Assembly (NCBI RefSeq): GCF_000471905.2
Contig: NW_006495813.1
Coordinates: 359,084 to 423,083 of the forward strand
DNA: 64,000 bases
From: Amborella trichopoda
Taxonomy: Eukaryota; Streptophyta; Magnoliopsida; Amborellales; Amborellaceae
Direction of reading: 5' to 3'
Below the pieces are notes generated by a model. It saw only the letters and a program-made list of their open reading frames with translations, did no database searches and was not told the origin of the DNA. Within the stretch, counting starts at the first letter, position 1; each line of letters opens with the position of its first letter. Below, piece after piece: positions 11,145 to 24,263 of this stretch. The position numbers and the translations under genes are program-made.

Positions 11145-12889
11145 CAACCTTTATATTCCTGTGAGTGAGAAGCATCCGGATCTTTGCCTCATCGAATCTC
11201 TGTGCCTATGAAAATATTCACCATTCTTTCTATTATTATTTTTCATGCAGGTAAATTTTGTGTTTGATTTTATTAAAGCTTTTTCTTCTTGTAGCCGAAG
11301 GGAGACATTTTTCTTTTATTAAAACTTGTTCTATTCAAGGCACAAATTTCTATAGACAGTAAATCTTCCATGATTTTGAAGCCACTTAACATGTTTTTTA
11401 CTCATTCTTGTCTTCTTATAGATGACCATGTCAATTGTTGCGTACGGAGAATGTATCCTTCTGTTCTTGAGTTAGGAGTGATATTCATTAAGCCAATCAG
11501 AATGTTCTAGTTATGTGGTTTCCTTTGTCACTTTCGGTTTCCTCAATTCAATAAACAATGAGTCTTTAAAGATTTGTTAGGACTTAGGAGAGATCATCGA
11601 TCAGACATATTGTGGCCGATAGTTGCTGATGCTTTCTCAAATATCACTGGTTTCTAAAGGTTTACTTGAATTTCTTGAGAGCATAAAAATGGAGAGAATC
11701 AGGTCCAATGAAGAAAATTTGAGAACTTCACATATTTGTTGGCTCATCTTTGCTATTGGGCTTTAATAGGTCAGCTAGGAAGACATACCTTAAGCCACAT
11801 TGCTGTTATCAATGCCTTAATCTCAAAGCCTAGAGGTTAGACTTAAAAAATAAAATTTACTAGGATCATTGTGTGATTGGACGTTAATTGCTGCTAATCA
11901 TATGAACCTGCTTATGAAGATAAGTGCTGCACACATGAAAGCAATCAATTTTTTTGTTAGAACCTGGAACGTAGTGTTGTGGATGACAATACCTTGACTT
12001 TTTTGGGGTAAAACCTGGGATGTAGTGTCATGGATGACAGTACCTTAACCTATCAAGTCAGTGAATGAGTACCTATAAAAAACCATCTGGGTCATTGTTT
12101 TGTCAACAACATGCTCATTTTTGTCAAAGGATAATGTTATACTGGGATTAAAGTGGAACATTATTAGAAAAAGAGAAAAACCATACCTATGGGTTGTAAT
12201 ATTTACTTCTCAACCATATCTTATGATTTCAAATAGCCTATTGTTTGTTTGATCAAATTAATGGCACATCATTGTGGGTTATGAAATTTATCAAAGCACA
12301 GTTGTGGTGAATGTTAAATATTTTCACTTTTAGGTATGATTTGATAAATTTCCTCCCTTAGAAAAAGTATGATATTATTTGAAGTAGAGGAAAGTATCTC
12401 GTAATAAAACACATCATACTGAACTTTTGCTGATGCATATGGATTGTTTATTTAGACATGGATAATTTTCACACAATTAATCTGTGCATGAGCTTAATTA
12501 TTTGTTTCCTTATGGACTGGAGATTATTAATTCCTTCACTTGACAAAATTTGTGTGAAGCTACAAATTATTCTCACCATTTGTAGTTAGGATACAAATGG
12601 TAAAGATTGGGAAACTTCTGTGAACCTTGTAAGATTAATACCCAGTTCCACCATGTCATAAGCCTTCCCAACTATATTATGTATAAGATGGACAACTAAA
12701 AACCTTGCTGGGGGTGAATGAAATGCTCTTGTTTTTTAGAGTTCTCCTTTTGGGTTGGCTGGCGCCAGTTGTTTATGCTAGCTTTGGACCCAAAATCATG
12801 ATATCTGCCACTGTCAAAATGCCAACCCAACTTTGATCTCTTTTTGGATTGATGTCATCTGATTGGAAAATACTTGATTACTGTCATAG

Positions 12890-13020
12890 GACTGTGCTAG
12901 CCTGGCTAGCCTATCCCTAGAACCCGGCCTGGGCCACTAAAGTTGGCCTGCAGGCTGAAGCTCAGGCCTGAAATCCAGGCCCCGTACAGGGTGGGCTAGG
13001 TGTCCATGACTTGCTCCAGT
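12890..13020. repeat. GGCCTGG-rich DNA-transposon relic
   Basis: A short block rich in ggcctg/caggcc motifs resembles the ends of plant non-autonomous hAT elements, such as the one at 42729-43018. I could not define TIRs or a TSD. Confidence 0.3.
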
Positions 13021-13143
13021 CTATCCCGAGCCCATAAACATGGTTTTTATATGCATATAGAAAAGTTTTAAGAGAGGGCCCGATTAGGTTTGATCCCAAA
13101 TAATACTAGCTTGCGTGCAAGCTAACCAATAAAGCTCCAACTC

Positions 13144-13358
13144 AATAGTTGTAAACTATTTTACTTTTTAACAGTAAGGAGGTCACAACTGTTCCCACTC
13201 ATTAGATATCAAATTGGCTTGGGGTAAGTCACGAAGTCTGAGAATTTGTTTTTTGGAACTGTCTAATCAACAACCGCCCATTTTGAAATCTAAAGGACAA
13301 GAATGATTGTGACTTCTTTATACATAAAGTAAATGGTCTCTTTGTAGACAATCCCACC
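13144..13358. mobile_element. MULE-type MITE (GGTCACAATT family), diverged copy
   Basis: Left arm actattttactttttaac followed by aaggaggtcacaact, and right arm gattgtgacttctttatac followed by taaatggtctctttgta, are inverted versions of each other. They match the family copies at 20555-20975, 29251-29486 and 57972-58195. No clear TSD remains. Confidence 0.55.
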
Positions 13359-15050
13359 CCCCAAACACAAAACTATCTCTATCTTTCCAGTTTCAAAAAA
13401 AAAAAAATCTCTTTCAAATACAAAAACCACTCTCCTAGCTCTCTCTCTCTCTAACCTACAAACGAGCTCTCTCTCTGTCTCTTTCTACCCTCACCCGTAA
13501 ACCTAGCTGCTTATCTCTCTCTCAACAACCATAAATCTTGCCTTCTCTCTCTATATAACACAGAACCTAGCTAGCTAGTACCTTGCCCTCTCTAGAAAGC
13601 CAATCCTTTTGGTTTCTCTTTTCTAACCCAAATAACATTGGCAAGGGTCAGCTTGCCGTTTGTTGTGAGAGATAGACTGTGTGTGTTTAGGGGGAGAAAG
13701 AAGCAGTTTGGTTTTGTGTAGATAGAAAGAGAGGGGGTAGGAACTATTAAGATTCTGTTTAGAGAGAGAAAGCGGGGCTATTGAGCCTATCTTTTTGTAG
13801 GGAGGGACTATATTGCCTAGCTTTGTCTGGGCTTCAAGGAGAGAGAATAATAGTTTCTGTTCCGTAGAGAGAGAATAGTAGGATGACTATGTAGAGAGCG
13901 ATAGCTTCGGAGGAGATTCCTACGGATTTCCCACCCAACCACCTGAAAGCAGGACTGAAAACAACCAAAAAGGAGTTTCATAGGGCAAAAGGTTTAAGGT
14001 TTTGGAGTATGCTTAAGCACTAAGGGATTCTGGAGTATGCTTAAGCAATAATCCCTTAGTATTAGAATCAATATATTGGATACGCCAAGCCTGGATACCC
14101 TATTGTTGGAATCCAGATCCTCTACACTCTTAAAGACCTAAACAAGGTGTTCCCCTAATATTAAAATCGATGTATTGAAGGGCCTTTTTGAGGTTCTGGA
14201 TGGAACAAAGATCATAAAAATACTTGATTTGTGAATAATGAAATTTAAAAACAAAATATTTATTCTGGGTTTTCAGAATTTAGGAATGATATTAAGTACA
14301 GTTTGTAGACACCCATAGAGTTCTTAAACACCGATCATATATTAAATAATAATAAATATGAAATATTAGAATGTTTCACTTGTCCATTAGGGAAGTCGTG
14401 CTTGTGTTTATAAAACATACAAAATTGTCTTATTTACAATTGAAAATAAGATTTTCTTTTGACATATATACTTGAAGTTGAGACTTTGTTTGTGTCTTCT
14501 TGATGCTCTATGTTGTAATCCATGGGAATTGATTCGAACCCAATATTCTTTCCTAATTCTTTTTAAGGAGTAGTTGACGAGTTCTAGAGCTAGTAGAAAA
14601 ACAAGTTGTGCAAGAATCCCTAAATTTCTTTTACAATATTCGTGATTCAAAAAAAAGAAGAAATGGATTGAGATTCTATAATGCGAGATTTTATGTTGAT
14701 CAAAGCACAGTTTTGTGTACCTATGAACCTTGGTATTGGATGCTGTGGAATTTGGAGTCCAAAAAAAATTAAATCAAGATTAAATAATGTGGAATCAAGG
14801 TTCCTAATTTTACAGAAACAGGTTCGATGACGATTCGTTGATGGAACCGCCAGATCGGAATTCTAAAGCAGTATTGCCAGCAGGGGAGAGAGATTCCAGT
14901 AATTATGATTTATATCTATTATATATCTTTGAAGTAAAATAACATACAAGTAATGTGGTGGGGCTTTAAGTGGTAATAAATATGCATGGTAGTTACTATT
15001 TTTAAAGTTTGAATCCCTTTTACCTGCATTTTTTAATTTTTCCTTGCCCT
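13359..15050. other. No recognised gene; CT-rich tract
   Basis: 13430-13580 is dominated by ctctctct tracts, and 13720-13900 by agagagag tracts on the same strand, giving a loose inverted relation. A 34-bp near-repeat (ggagtatgcttaagca) occurs twice at 14005-14050. No coding signal is visible. Confidence 0.4.
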
Positions 15051-15059
15051 TTCGCAAAG

Positions 15060-15232
15060 TTAAATGCGCTTGAGCCCAGTAGGCCTGGCCTGCTAGAACC
15101 AATAATAGGACTGTGCTGTGTCATCTCACCCTGTGTATGGTCAAACCTGGGTTAGGGACTCTAGCCTGATCTAGGCCTGGGTAGACCTTGGACAGCCTTG
15201 GCCTAGCCCAGGCCCCGGCTGGGACCATGCCC
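15060..15232. repeat. Small hAT-like relic rich in GGCCTGG
   Basis: Blocks such as aggcctggcctgc and tagcccaggccccggctggg resemble the termini of the element at 42729-43018. The boundaries are uncertain, and no TSD was found. Confidence 0.3.
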
Positions 15233-15240
15233 AATTAAAG

Positions 15241-15954
15241 AATGAATAATAAATATGTAATGTTATCTTTGTTTTTTTTTTTCATAATGATCTTTATAAA
15301 CTATTGTCTTCTTTAAGTTAGCCAAAAGAAAGATGATGCCTTATGTTAGTGGGTTGATGAAACTTAGGAGTTCTTATTTTTTTTCAACATTGACTTGGTA
15401 CTCTTTCATTGATTATATGAGCTATATATCATTTACACCATCAGATCAAAAAGTGAAAAGAACATAAAGCTCAATATACCTAATTCCTCCAAAATCAAAG
15501 TCTATTTATGAACAAAGGTGGTCTGTCCACGAGTATCGTCTCTATTGTGTTATCTGAAAATATGTTGGAATAAGACCTTCCTCAAGTTCACAAGGTCCTT
15601 TAACTTATCGTAGATTTGCTGAAGGTGCCAAGGCATACCCTACACCGGTTAATAATATTTAAGGAATCCCCTTCCACCAAGATTCTTTCCTGATTTCAGG
15701 CAGCATTCTGAACCCTTATAAAAGAGCATGGGCTTCAGCTTAAGTGGCTGAGCAAGCACCACTGAAAGTTAATATATGGCCCATAATCGACCCTAAGAGT
15801 ATCCCTATACAAGCTTACCCAGGATTTCCAATAGATCTACCTTCAAGTTTAACTTTAGGAAAAACCATGGGATGTTTTGCTATGAATTCTGGATGAGATG
15901 GTTTATCCTCAATCCACAGCAATGGGGGCATATTGCATTCAACATGAAACAAGA
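15241..15954. other. No recognised gene or repeat
   Basis: Mixed-composition sequence. I see no coding similarity, TIR or tandem structure on either strand. Confidence 0.4.
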
Positions 15955-15959
15955 AGTGG

Positions 15960-16065
15960 CACGGAAATTGAAAATCACAATAAAGGTTTCATTCTAAGAG
16001 TCTCTTTTGACAAAACAGAACAGTGAATGCCACGGAAATTGAAAATTACAATAAAGGTTTCATTC
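15960..16065 (+). repeat. Direct duplication, 71-bp period
   Basis: cacggaaattgaaaatcaca with its following 15 bases at 15960 recurs at 16031 with one change. The two copies are 71 bp apart, so this is a recent local tandem duplication. Confidence 0.85.
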
Positions 16066-16223
16066 GGTTTTCATATTTGATTTGAGTGAGAAGGAAACTC
16101 CAAATTTCAAACCCTTTCGCCCTGTTTGATGACCCAAAACTTTATTAAAAAAATGTAGATGAAAATATGTGAAAACTAAGTTTATTTTTTCTCTGGAGTT
16201 GTGAGCATTTTGGTGGCATTTTT

Positions 16224-16362
16224 GTAATAAATGGGGGATGGAAGGGCCCATACCCTTAAATGGCGGAGTGGACCAAACCATTTCCTTATGTTGTAATGAA
16301 TGGGGGAAGGAACGGCCCATACCCTTGAATAGCGGAGTGGACCAAACCATTTCCTTCTGCAG
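16224..16362 (+). repeat. Two-copy 70-bp tandem repeat
   Basis: Units starting taataaatgggggatggaag (16224) and taatgaatgggggaaggaac (16294) share gcccataccctt, gcggagtggaccaaaccatt and tccttctg/tccttatg with few changes. The repeat makes a duplicated peptide in a minus-strand frame, but I do not consider it coding. Confidence 0.85.
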
Positions 16363-16499
16363 TCCTAAATGGGCAGGGCAACTGGACTTATTTCTTAGTA
16401 AATGGCCCTTCCTAGAGAAATGTCAACTGAACTTGCTTGATTTTGTTGACTAATTTCGTTGACATTCCTCTTAGTGTCGACCACTAGGCCAAAACAGGA

Positions 16500-19132
16500 A
16501 TGTGTTTGCTAGGAAGTTAACATCCCCCATATTAAAGGCTTTGGCGATGCACCATTACCAAGGAAAAAATAGAGACAGTATTAGGAAATTGGTTATCATG
16601 GCTTGTAATTATGCTTGGATTGATTGGAATTGAGCCTCCAGTTTGATGAATTGCTTGGTTGCTTACTGACTGACCGCCTTGGGTGTGCCCACACATCCAA
16701 ACCCACCACACGAACCACCTCTTTCGCAACATTGGACAGGTAGTAGATAGCACCTTCCAAAGGAAAACCAGAGTTGTAAAAACACAGTAGGTGAGCAATT
16801 ACACTTTTCTGGGACAAGGCCAGGCCTTTGGTCGAAAGGTTTGTCAAGACAAGTTTCTCAATAGAGCTATGCCTGTCCTCCCCATGGTCTTGTTCATACA
16901 CTGAGTGGATGCTCTGCCCTACAACCAGCAAACAAATGGCTGACTGGAGTGGATTGAAACCGGAAGGAGATGATGCTTTGTCAACAGTCAACTTTGGAAG
17001 TTTGAGCCCTGATTAGCCAGCTGCTAATGAAGACAATAATTGGAAGGAAGAAGGAATGTCGTCATACACACTGTCAATTTGTCAGACGACCATTGGTGTA
17101 GTAGTATTGCCAACAAAAATTTGAGAAATGCTCTTCTCACAAACACGTAGGGATACAACAGCTTCATCTGTGAACCCAGTCCTTGTTGAAGTCACTATCC
17201 CTAGGAAGACTAGTCTCAGAAGGAGGTTGTGCTGCCACCACGACCCATGCTTCACGTGCAATATTGGAGGATGGCTCCTTGAAGTTGCCCCTGCAACATT
17301 AAAACGGTTGATGCAAAACTAGGCGTCCAAAAGCACAATGTTACTTGGGTAACTGCACAATGTTACTTGGGTAACTCTAAGTTGTCTTTATGTATATATC
17401 AGAGACAAGGATAAACGTGTGAGAGGTGACTCTTTGGGATGGTTGCGTAAACCACCTATAGCTGGGTATGTTATCTAAATTTGCAACCTTATCTTGTGAA
17501 AAAGAGCTAGTGCCAATACTCATCAAAGTTCCATGATGAAACATCCACTTCAATGTCGGGAGTCCCTGACCAGGGTGAAGCTCGTCCCTGGCGATTAGTT
17601 GCCTTTTGAGCAGTCCTATGAGATTGTGGTTTCCTAGCTATCTGTCAGAATCAGATGCCGATCACACCTTTATTTTAAAAGGACGATTAGGAAACCGCTG
17701 CCTGTGGAGGCCCCGTAGGCCCAAGAAGGGTCATCTCGTCACTCTAAGGCTATTCAAAATAATGGCTAAACAAAAGAGAAAAATAAGACGAAGAGATTGA
17801 AGATAACTGTTGATGGCAGCATCACCATGGTAGAAGCACACCCAGTTCGCTCATGAATAGAGGAGAGCTCTGATGGTCATTGGGATGCTGGTGTCTTCTT
17901 CGCAATAACTCCCTCCCCACTGGATTTCATCCTAGATGATGCCTCAAAATGTGGTCTGTGAATGTTCTCAATGTCGAACTATATTTTCCAAAGATTGCAG
18001 CCTCATCTGGCTCTTCCCTCTTGATGGTTGAATCACTCCTGGGTTTCTTAATGACCGGCCTAAAGGAAGCTAGAGTCTCACAGGAGGAGAGTGATGCAGA
18101 CCTCTCAGTAACAGGAGTCTTAGGAACCTTGGTCCCGCCATGTGTGGACTTCTTACTTTAGGGGATGTAGCTTCAGCCCCTCAGACATTGCCAACTTGCT
18201 CGGGCAAGCTCAGCCAGATTCTGATGCACGCTTGCCGCATCAAGCGGAATGACTCGAGGTTCAAACAAGCTAGGGTGACACCAAGATCGACAAAGAGTTC
18301 AGGGGTGAAATCGCTTCAAGGAATTCTTTCTGGAATGTCGTTGTACTCGGGGTCTCATCAGTTGCCTTGAGCTAGTCATGCTCTTGATGAAGATACTTTT
18401 CAACGGTATCATAATGTAGACGCTCATATCTGCAGGTGAATCCCTCGAGGTGATCATAGTTTGGCACCACAAACTGAGAGCATGTGTTAGCAGGAGGCCC
18501 ATGTTCCTATGACTTGTGTCTCTGAGGTTCATCATTGTAGCTGGATGGTATCATGCATCGGATATTCTGATCAAGACCACGCTGCAGCATGAAATAGTGA
18601 GGGTTGTTTGCCATGACCTTCATGGTGAAACCTTTACAAAATGATAGGTGAGATTCTCTTATACTCATCACAAACCATGTTGCCATCCAGCCCATGGGCT
18701 TTCCACCAAGGAGATCTTCCTGCTTTCCACCAAGGAGACATTCCTGGAATCCTGGAATGCCAGTTCTTAGAAAGCCCGACCTGGAAGGGCTTAAGGCATG
18801 TGCCTCGGCATGAGAAAAGCACTGTACAAACTGGTTGGCTATCTTCAGGAGGAAGGGGCGGTCCTACCCCCCTAGAAAGAATAAGCCCTATAGGTCCTGA
18901 TGAAATATGCCCCAATCCATCCCTGAACATAATGAATGGGGAACACGACTTTTGAGTTGCCAGTCGATTGAGGCTTGCGGCCAATAGACTTGGCTGTTCC
19001 CATGTCTAGCATAACCCCGGTATATACTTTTTTTTTTTTTTCTTTTGGGTGAGTTAGTGGGGAGAGGGCCTTACTTTTGGCACGAATTGAGCCTAAGATG
19101 TAGTAGCATTGCAAATCGTAAGCACTAACCAA
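16500..19132 (-). pseudogene. Degenerate reading region, possibly plant mobile domain-like
   Basis: Several minus-strand frames line up over 2.6 kb. The rightmost piece has VFPIHYVQGWIGAYFIRTYR, like the F-P-x-H-Y-x-x-G-W segment I know from aminotransferase-like PMD proteins carried by plant transposons. Near 18620-18560 it reads NNPHYFMLQRGLDQNIRCMIP, similar in pattern to the YxPHRxxRQFGxDQxIP motif. A left piece (16991-16596) is open for 131 codons without recognised similarity. Stops and frame changes are frequent. Confidence is low, because the similarity comes from motif memory alone and the spacing is irregular. Confidence 0.35.
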
Positions 19133-19723
19133 TTAAGAGCACCGGCTGTGCTAAAGCGAAGCACTTGCGTTAAGCCATCCCGCAAGAAAAAATACAGTAT
19201 TGGAAGAGTTGGTTAATAATGGATGAGTGAGAGGTGATTGGTCATATTGGCTAAACCATACCTTGTCAAGAGTCTTTTGCTGTATATAACAATGACTGAT
19301 TAATACCTGCAAACAATTAAAATGAAGAGAAAGGGAACAACTACAAACCAATTACAAAATACAAATGCCAGCATTTGCGTGTCGTCGAGGATATGGCCTA
19401 GATCAGAATAGAGAACTAGGATTCATGTTGTTGACCACAATTAATTGGAAAAAGACTAAAATGATGATGATGATTAAACTGCGGCATTTATTTTTCCTAT
19501 GGAGGAACATAGAAAAAAAAAGAGAAAGCTATAGTGTGTTTGCTAGCCATTTCTTATTGTTGTGATTTCCGGATCTTCGTTTTTCTCCATATTTTCAATT
19601 GTTGTGTCGGCATATATAAATTGCCAAAATACTTTATACTTCCATGGATTATACTGTTTGTTTACTCCCTCAGATAAAATTTAATCTAGGACTAGTTTTA
19701 ACTCATAGACTAACATAAATAAA

Positions 19724-20119
19724 AGGGTGCGGTTTGTATAGAGCCCTAGGCTCTAAACAATCAAATTAGAGCCTACCTTCAAATAGTATCAAGAAATGTG
19801 GTTTCAATATTAGAAATTTGTTTGATAGCCTTAAAATATCTTTTTATATTAATTTATAAAGTTCAAAGTTTCAAAAATAATGTAGATTGATAGTTCTATG
19901 AAAACTTGAAAATCTAGAAAATTGACAGTCCAAAACTTTGTTACAAAATACACTATTTCTAAAACTTGAAATCTATTGTTTTCTCATGTCCATGTTTTTT
20001 GATGTTGGGATGATCAATTTGAAGATATTTGAACATCAAAACAACCTCTTCTAGTGAAATTTTTGAGATGGGCTCAAATTTGATTGTTTAGAGCCTTGGC
20101 TCTATATAAACTTTTCCCT
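19724..20119. mobile_element. MITE family A, copy 1 (7-bp TSD)
   Basis: TIRs of about 48 bp: GTTTGTATAGAGCC on the left and GTTTATATAGAGCC on the right in inverted orientation, then AGGCTCTAAACAATCAAATT in both arms. The flanks are aaataaa (19717-19723 and 20120-20126), a perfect 7-bp duplication, though in low-complexity sequence. It has no coding capacity. Confidence 0.85.
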
Positions 20120-20239
20120 AAATAAAATAGTTTTTAAATTTCACTCTCTATAGGCTTAAAAATATGTTGTCTCAAGAATGAAAAAGACCATCCAAATTTT
20201 GGAGGATGAGATCTAAGTACTCAAAATACATTTTTTTTT

Positions 20240-20545
20240 TTTTTGAAAATAATCACCTAGCAATTATTGTGGTTCCCACAATTTCAGAAAAAGAAATAAA
20301 AATAAAAATAAATCTTAAGTAGGTGTTCTACCCGAAGGAGTAAGTAAGTGTAATATATTGCTCCTATAGGAGTGCAATTATCTAGCAATTATTGTGGTTC
20401 CCACAATTTCAGGAAAAAAAAAAAATATCCCAAGTAGGTGTTCTACCCGAAGGAGTAAGTGTAATATATTGCTCCTATAGGAGTCCACGTGGTCTAATGT
20501 ACAATATTGCTTCCACGGGAGTATGGTATGCGTGCTCTTAGAGAT
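20240..20545 (-). repeat. Dispersed repeat family C, copy 1, with 125-bp internal duplication
   Basis: Reverse-complemented, the right edge reads aagagcacgcataccatact, matching the left edge of the copy at 59134. The later ctgaaattgtgggaaccac matches ctgaaattttggtagccac at 49660. Internally a 125-bp unit beginning ctagcaattattgtggttcc occurs twice (20257 and 20382), each containing ctacccgaaggagtaagt and attgctcctataggagt. Confidence 0.6.
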
Positions 20546-20554
20546 TCTGTTTCG

Positions 20555-20975
20555 AAAAAGTATACAATAAGATTATTTATCTTTATAAGGAGGTCACAAT
20601 TAATCTCGACTATCTGGTGTGAAATTGGGTGGCTGTATGTATTCTATTGACAAATTAAAGATCGGAAGAAATTTTCTTGAACTTTGTGACACCAAACATA
20701 TAAGGTTTCACATCGGATGGTTATAAGTAAGAGAAAGTATATAATGAGACCATTTACTTTTTACACAAAGTGATTACAATTAACCTTGATCATTGGATGT
20801 CAAATCCAGTGGTTGCATTTATTTCATTAATCAAACTCAAAGTTCAAACGAAATTTTCTCGAATTTTGTTAGACATCTAAGCTATCAGATTTCACATCGA
20901 ATGGTTGTAAGTAATTATGACCTCCTTGTATAATAAGTAAATGATCTCATTGTATATAATCCCTATAAATAATGA
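20555..20975. mobile_element. MULE-type MITE (GGTCACAATT family), two joined copies
   Basis: One truncated copy (about 20555-20725) is followed by a full one (about 20726-20975). Family marks are the arms agtatataatgagaccattt and tgatctcattgtatataat, plus the subterminal gtcacaattaa and atttcacatc motifs. The first copy breaks off at ggttataagtaa, where the second begins. Confidence 0.6.
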
Positions 20976-22592
20976 TATCCTTGTACCAAAGGTAAATATT
21001 CTTATTGTATACAATACTTTAAAGTTCTTGTGATTAGTTTAAGATAATCTAATGTATAATATGACGTGAGCATCCTTCTGCCTGGCATTGTTGAAGAAAG
21101 TTAGGAGGACTAATTCACTCTTAGGAGTGCGCCATCTCCTGTTACGTATCCTTTCGTTTTTGAGTTGTTTAATGAGTTAAACCCATAGTTAGCAAGTCAA
21201 AAATATCCGCAGACAAAAACATCCGCAATAAATCAATTTTATTTTAGAAGTCGTAAAAAAAAATCGTATAAAAAATATGGATCGCCAAAAAATATGGTAA
21301 GCTATAGAATCGTGAATATTTCGGATTTGATTAAAAGCAATGTAGTGAAAAAATCTAGGATTTTGATTTGCAGCTATTGTATAGATATACTAAAGCCACT
21401 AAACAATAATTTTATAGATTTACTAGTGTTATTAGAATAATACTTAGCAATGTTTTGTTAAAACTTTAAATAAATCCAACAACAATGCTTATTTTGTTGT
21501 CACATCACAAAACATATCGTCCATCTATTGCGAGCACAAAATGAAATAACAACAACAATACTAAACACAAGAACTAATTAGTAAATAACAAGAACTGTTA
21601 ACCAATGTATATGATTATTTCTCAAAAAAAAGGGCCCTTAATTTAGGATTGCTGCTAATTAAAAAAAGTAAAAACATAAAGACCCAAATATGTAAAATAG
21701 GGGTTCATTGAAAATGCTATGCTGAATAAACCCATAAATTACAATAAAAATAAAATAAATATGAAATTAATCAAACTTCTTTATACGTACAAAAAAAAAC
21801 AAAATGCTCAAGAAAATTTGAATCTCTCATTGAATAGCTACCTAAATATTTAGTATCATTAAATCTCTCGCTTGCTCTTTACAAGGACGCTATGGGTTTA
21901 AAGAAAAAAAAAAAGATTTTTCTTTGGGTTTCTCTTCTTCTAATTTTGCCTATTATTTTAAGATATCCTATTGTTTTAATTTTTTTTTTTTGAGGAATAT
22001 ATTGCTTGTATTTTTGGTACATTTTTTTTAAGATAACTCATTGGTGAAATTTTTGATGGATTCTTTTTGTTAAATCAATAATCTTATTTTACTTCCATTG
22101 TTAAGATATTTATCTTTAAATTAAAATTCAATCATATTAAGTTAATGAAGAAATAAAGTTATAGGGAAGAAGTTATTTTGAATTTTTTTTTGAAAAAAGA
22201 TAAAATACAGATTTAAATCAGTTCCATTAAAAATTGGTGATGTTTTTAAAGATGTTTTGAAAAAATCGAAGTTCTAAATGTATTTCAAATAATTGGAAAA
22301 TTTTGAAAAAATTGTGTTTTAATCGGAGACTTGCTGACTATGGTTAAACCATATGGGAAGTGTTTGTTGCGTCAGGGCACGTATGCATCCTTTGAGCATC
22401 AAACGTCCATCTCGAAGATGGACGCACAGTAGGGGACCCAACAAAAAATTTGAAACCAACCATCCGAAGTTTTCTTAAATATTATTTTTAAATTTCCTGA
22501 TTTATTTGTTTATTCATATTAGTGATCCCCATGAAAGAGATTATATATCCCTAAAAATTTGTCAAAATCTCTTTCTTTTGAATAGACTATAA
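20976..22592. other. AT-rich stretch without recognised gene
   Basis: Long A and T runs, no coding similarity. A short segment at 22330-22450 is less AT-rich and contains cgtccatctcgaagatggac, a perfect 8-bp inverted repeat, but I cannot assign it. Confidence 0.4.
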
Positions 22593-22767
22593 GGGCATGT
22601 TTGATTGGTGCGTAAATATTTACACAAAAAAAATATTTACACTTGTAAACCCTTCGCATGAAAATATTTTTCTAACTTTCTTTTTAGTTTTAACATATTT
22701 AAAAAGCACTGTGTAATAAATAATATATGTTGGGTAACTTGGTATTTAAATATATCTTGTAAATACG

Positions 22768-22810
22768 TAAGAAATAAATAAATAAATAAATAAGTAAATA
22801 AGTAAATAAG

Positions 22811-22855
<45 letters not shown>

Positions 22856-22943
22856 AAATAATTAAATAATTAAATAATTAAATAATTAAATAATTAAATA
22901 AATAAATAAATAATAAATAATAAATAAATAAATAAATAAATAG
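22768..22943 (+). repeat. (AAAT)n microsatellite with AAGT/AATT variants
   Basis: About 175 bp of aaat units, interrupted by runs of aagtaaat and aattaaat. The ordered blocks of variants suggest expansion by slippage of variant units. Confidence 0.95.
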
Positions 22944-22963
22944 AATTATATTATATTACTTAA

Positions 22964-23400
22964 AGGAAAAAGTTTATATGGACCCTGAGGTTCTCAACAA
23001 TCAAATTAGAGCCCACGTTAAAACTTTTACTAGAAGAAATTGTTTTTGATGTTCAAATATCCTCAAATTGATTATCTCGACATCAAGTTACGTTTTTGAT
23101 GTCCAAATATCCTCAAATTGATTATCTCGACATCAAGTTACATGGACATGAGGAAAAATAGATTTCAAGTTTTGAAAATAGTGCATCTTGTAATGCATTT
23201 TTGGACAGTCAATTTTCAAGTTTTCATAGATATGTTGGATCTACACTATTTTTTAAGCTTTAAATTTTATAATTAAAGATGAAAATATAATTTAAGGCTA
23301 CACATAGATTTCTAGTATCGAAACCACATTTCTCGACACTATTTGAAGATGCATTTTACTTAGATTGTTTGGAGCCTGGGCTCTATACAAATTGCACCCT
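22964..23400. mobile_element. MITE family A, copy 2 (perfect 7-bp TSD)
   Basis: Same family as 19724-20119 in opposite orientation, starting aggaaaaagtttatatgg and ending ctatacaaattgcaccct. It is flanked by tacttaa at 22957-22963 and 23401-23407, a perfect non-simple 7-bp TSD. A 50-bp internal segment (tttttgatgttcaaatatcc onward) is duplicated in tandem near 23044-23145. Confidence 0.9.
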
Positions 23401-23432
23401 TACTTAAGTATTATATTATATATAATATAATA

Positions 23433-23813
23433 AGGAAAAAGTTTATATAAGTGCGACGCTCTAATGATAAAATTCGGGCGCACCTAAAAAGTTTCATTGG
23501 AAGAGGTCATTGTGATGCCCAAATATCCTCAAATTGATCATCTCGACCTCAAGATGCATGGACATGAGAAAAAAATGGATTTCATGTTTTGACAATAGTT
23601 CATCTTGGAATTCATTTTTGGACCGTCAAATTTCAAGATTTTCATAGACTTGCTCGATCTGCACTATTTTTGAAACTTTAATTTTTATAATTCGAGATGA
23701 AAATATATTTTAAGGCAATCACAACGAATTCTAGTATTAAAATCACATTTCTCAACGCTATTTGAAGGTGCGCTTTACTTTGATTTTCTAGAGCACTATA
23801 CAAACCGCACCCA
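23433..23813. mobile_element. MITE family A, copy 3 (perfect 7-bp TSD)
   Basis: Starts aggaaaaagtttatataag and ends actatacaaaccgcaccca. It is flanked by tataata on both sides (23426-23432 and 23814-23820). The flank is AT-rich, so the TSD alone would be weak, but its length agrees with the other copies. Confidence 0.85.
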
Positions 23814-24263
23814 TATAATAAATATAATATAGAATATAATATATAAATATATAATATATATTATAAATAATAAAAATATTTGTTATATATTATATTTATA
23901 AATAATAATCCTACTTATTATTATAAGTAGTGTGCTCCATGTAGGTGATGATGTCATACCTCTCCCATTGACAAAACATATTCTTATTAAAAAAATGCTA
24001 CATATACAAAGCAAGAGAATAAAAAAGTCCAAAATTTGTTGAATACAATGATAAATTATTCTATAGTGTGAGTACCATAGCATAACCCATAATAATATTA
24101 CTTATTATATATTATTTTATAAATATATAATAATATATATTGTAAAATAAAATATTGTGACTTATTATATTTATTTATAAAGAATATATATACAATATAC
24201 TATTATTATATATTTATATTATATTATACATGTTATATATTTTACATTTATATGTTTATATAA

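Larger units (their letters stand above)
9430..13139. other. Long stretch with no recognised gene
   Basis: AT-rich DNA with many short polypyrimidine tracts. It could be introns or an eroded gene, but apart from one short exon-like block at 11034-11144 I see no protein similarity. Similar phrases recur at 11955-12065 (aacctgg, gtagtgt and tggatgaca separated by about 60 bp), a small local duplication. Confidence 0.35.

Noticed and set aside
12880-15120. aggactgtgct occurring at 12889 and 15107, considered as TIR or TSD of a 2.2-kb element
   Set aside because: It is a direct repeat of 11 bp with no inverted ends beside it. The surrounding GGCCTGG-rich relics could not be joined convincingly.
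18641-18955. 104-codon plus-strand frame
   Set aside because: Antisense to the minus-strand region where PMD-like motifs are seen. No similarity on the plus strand.
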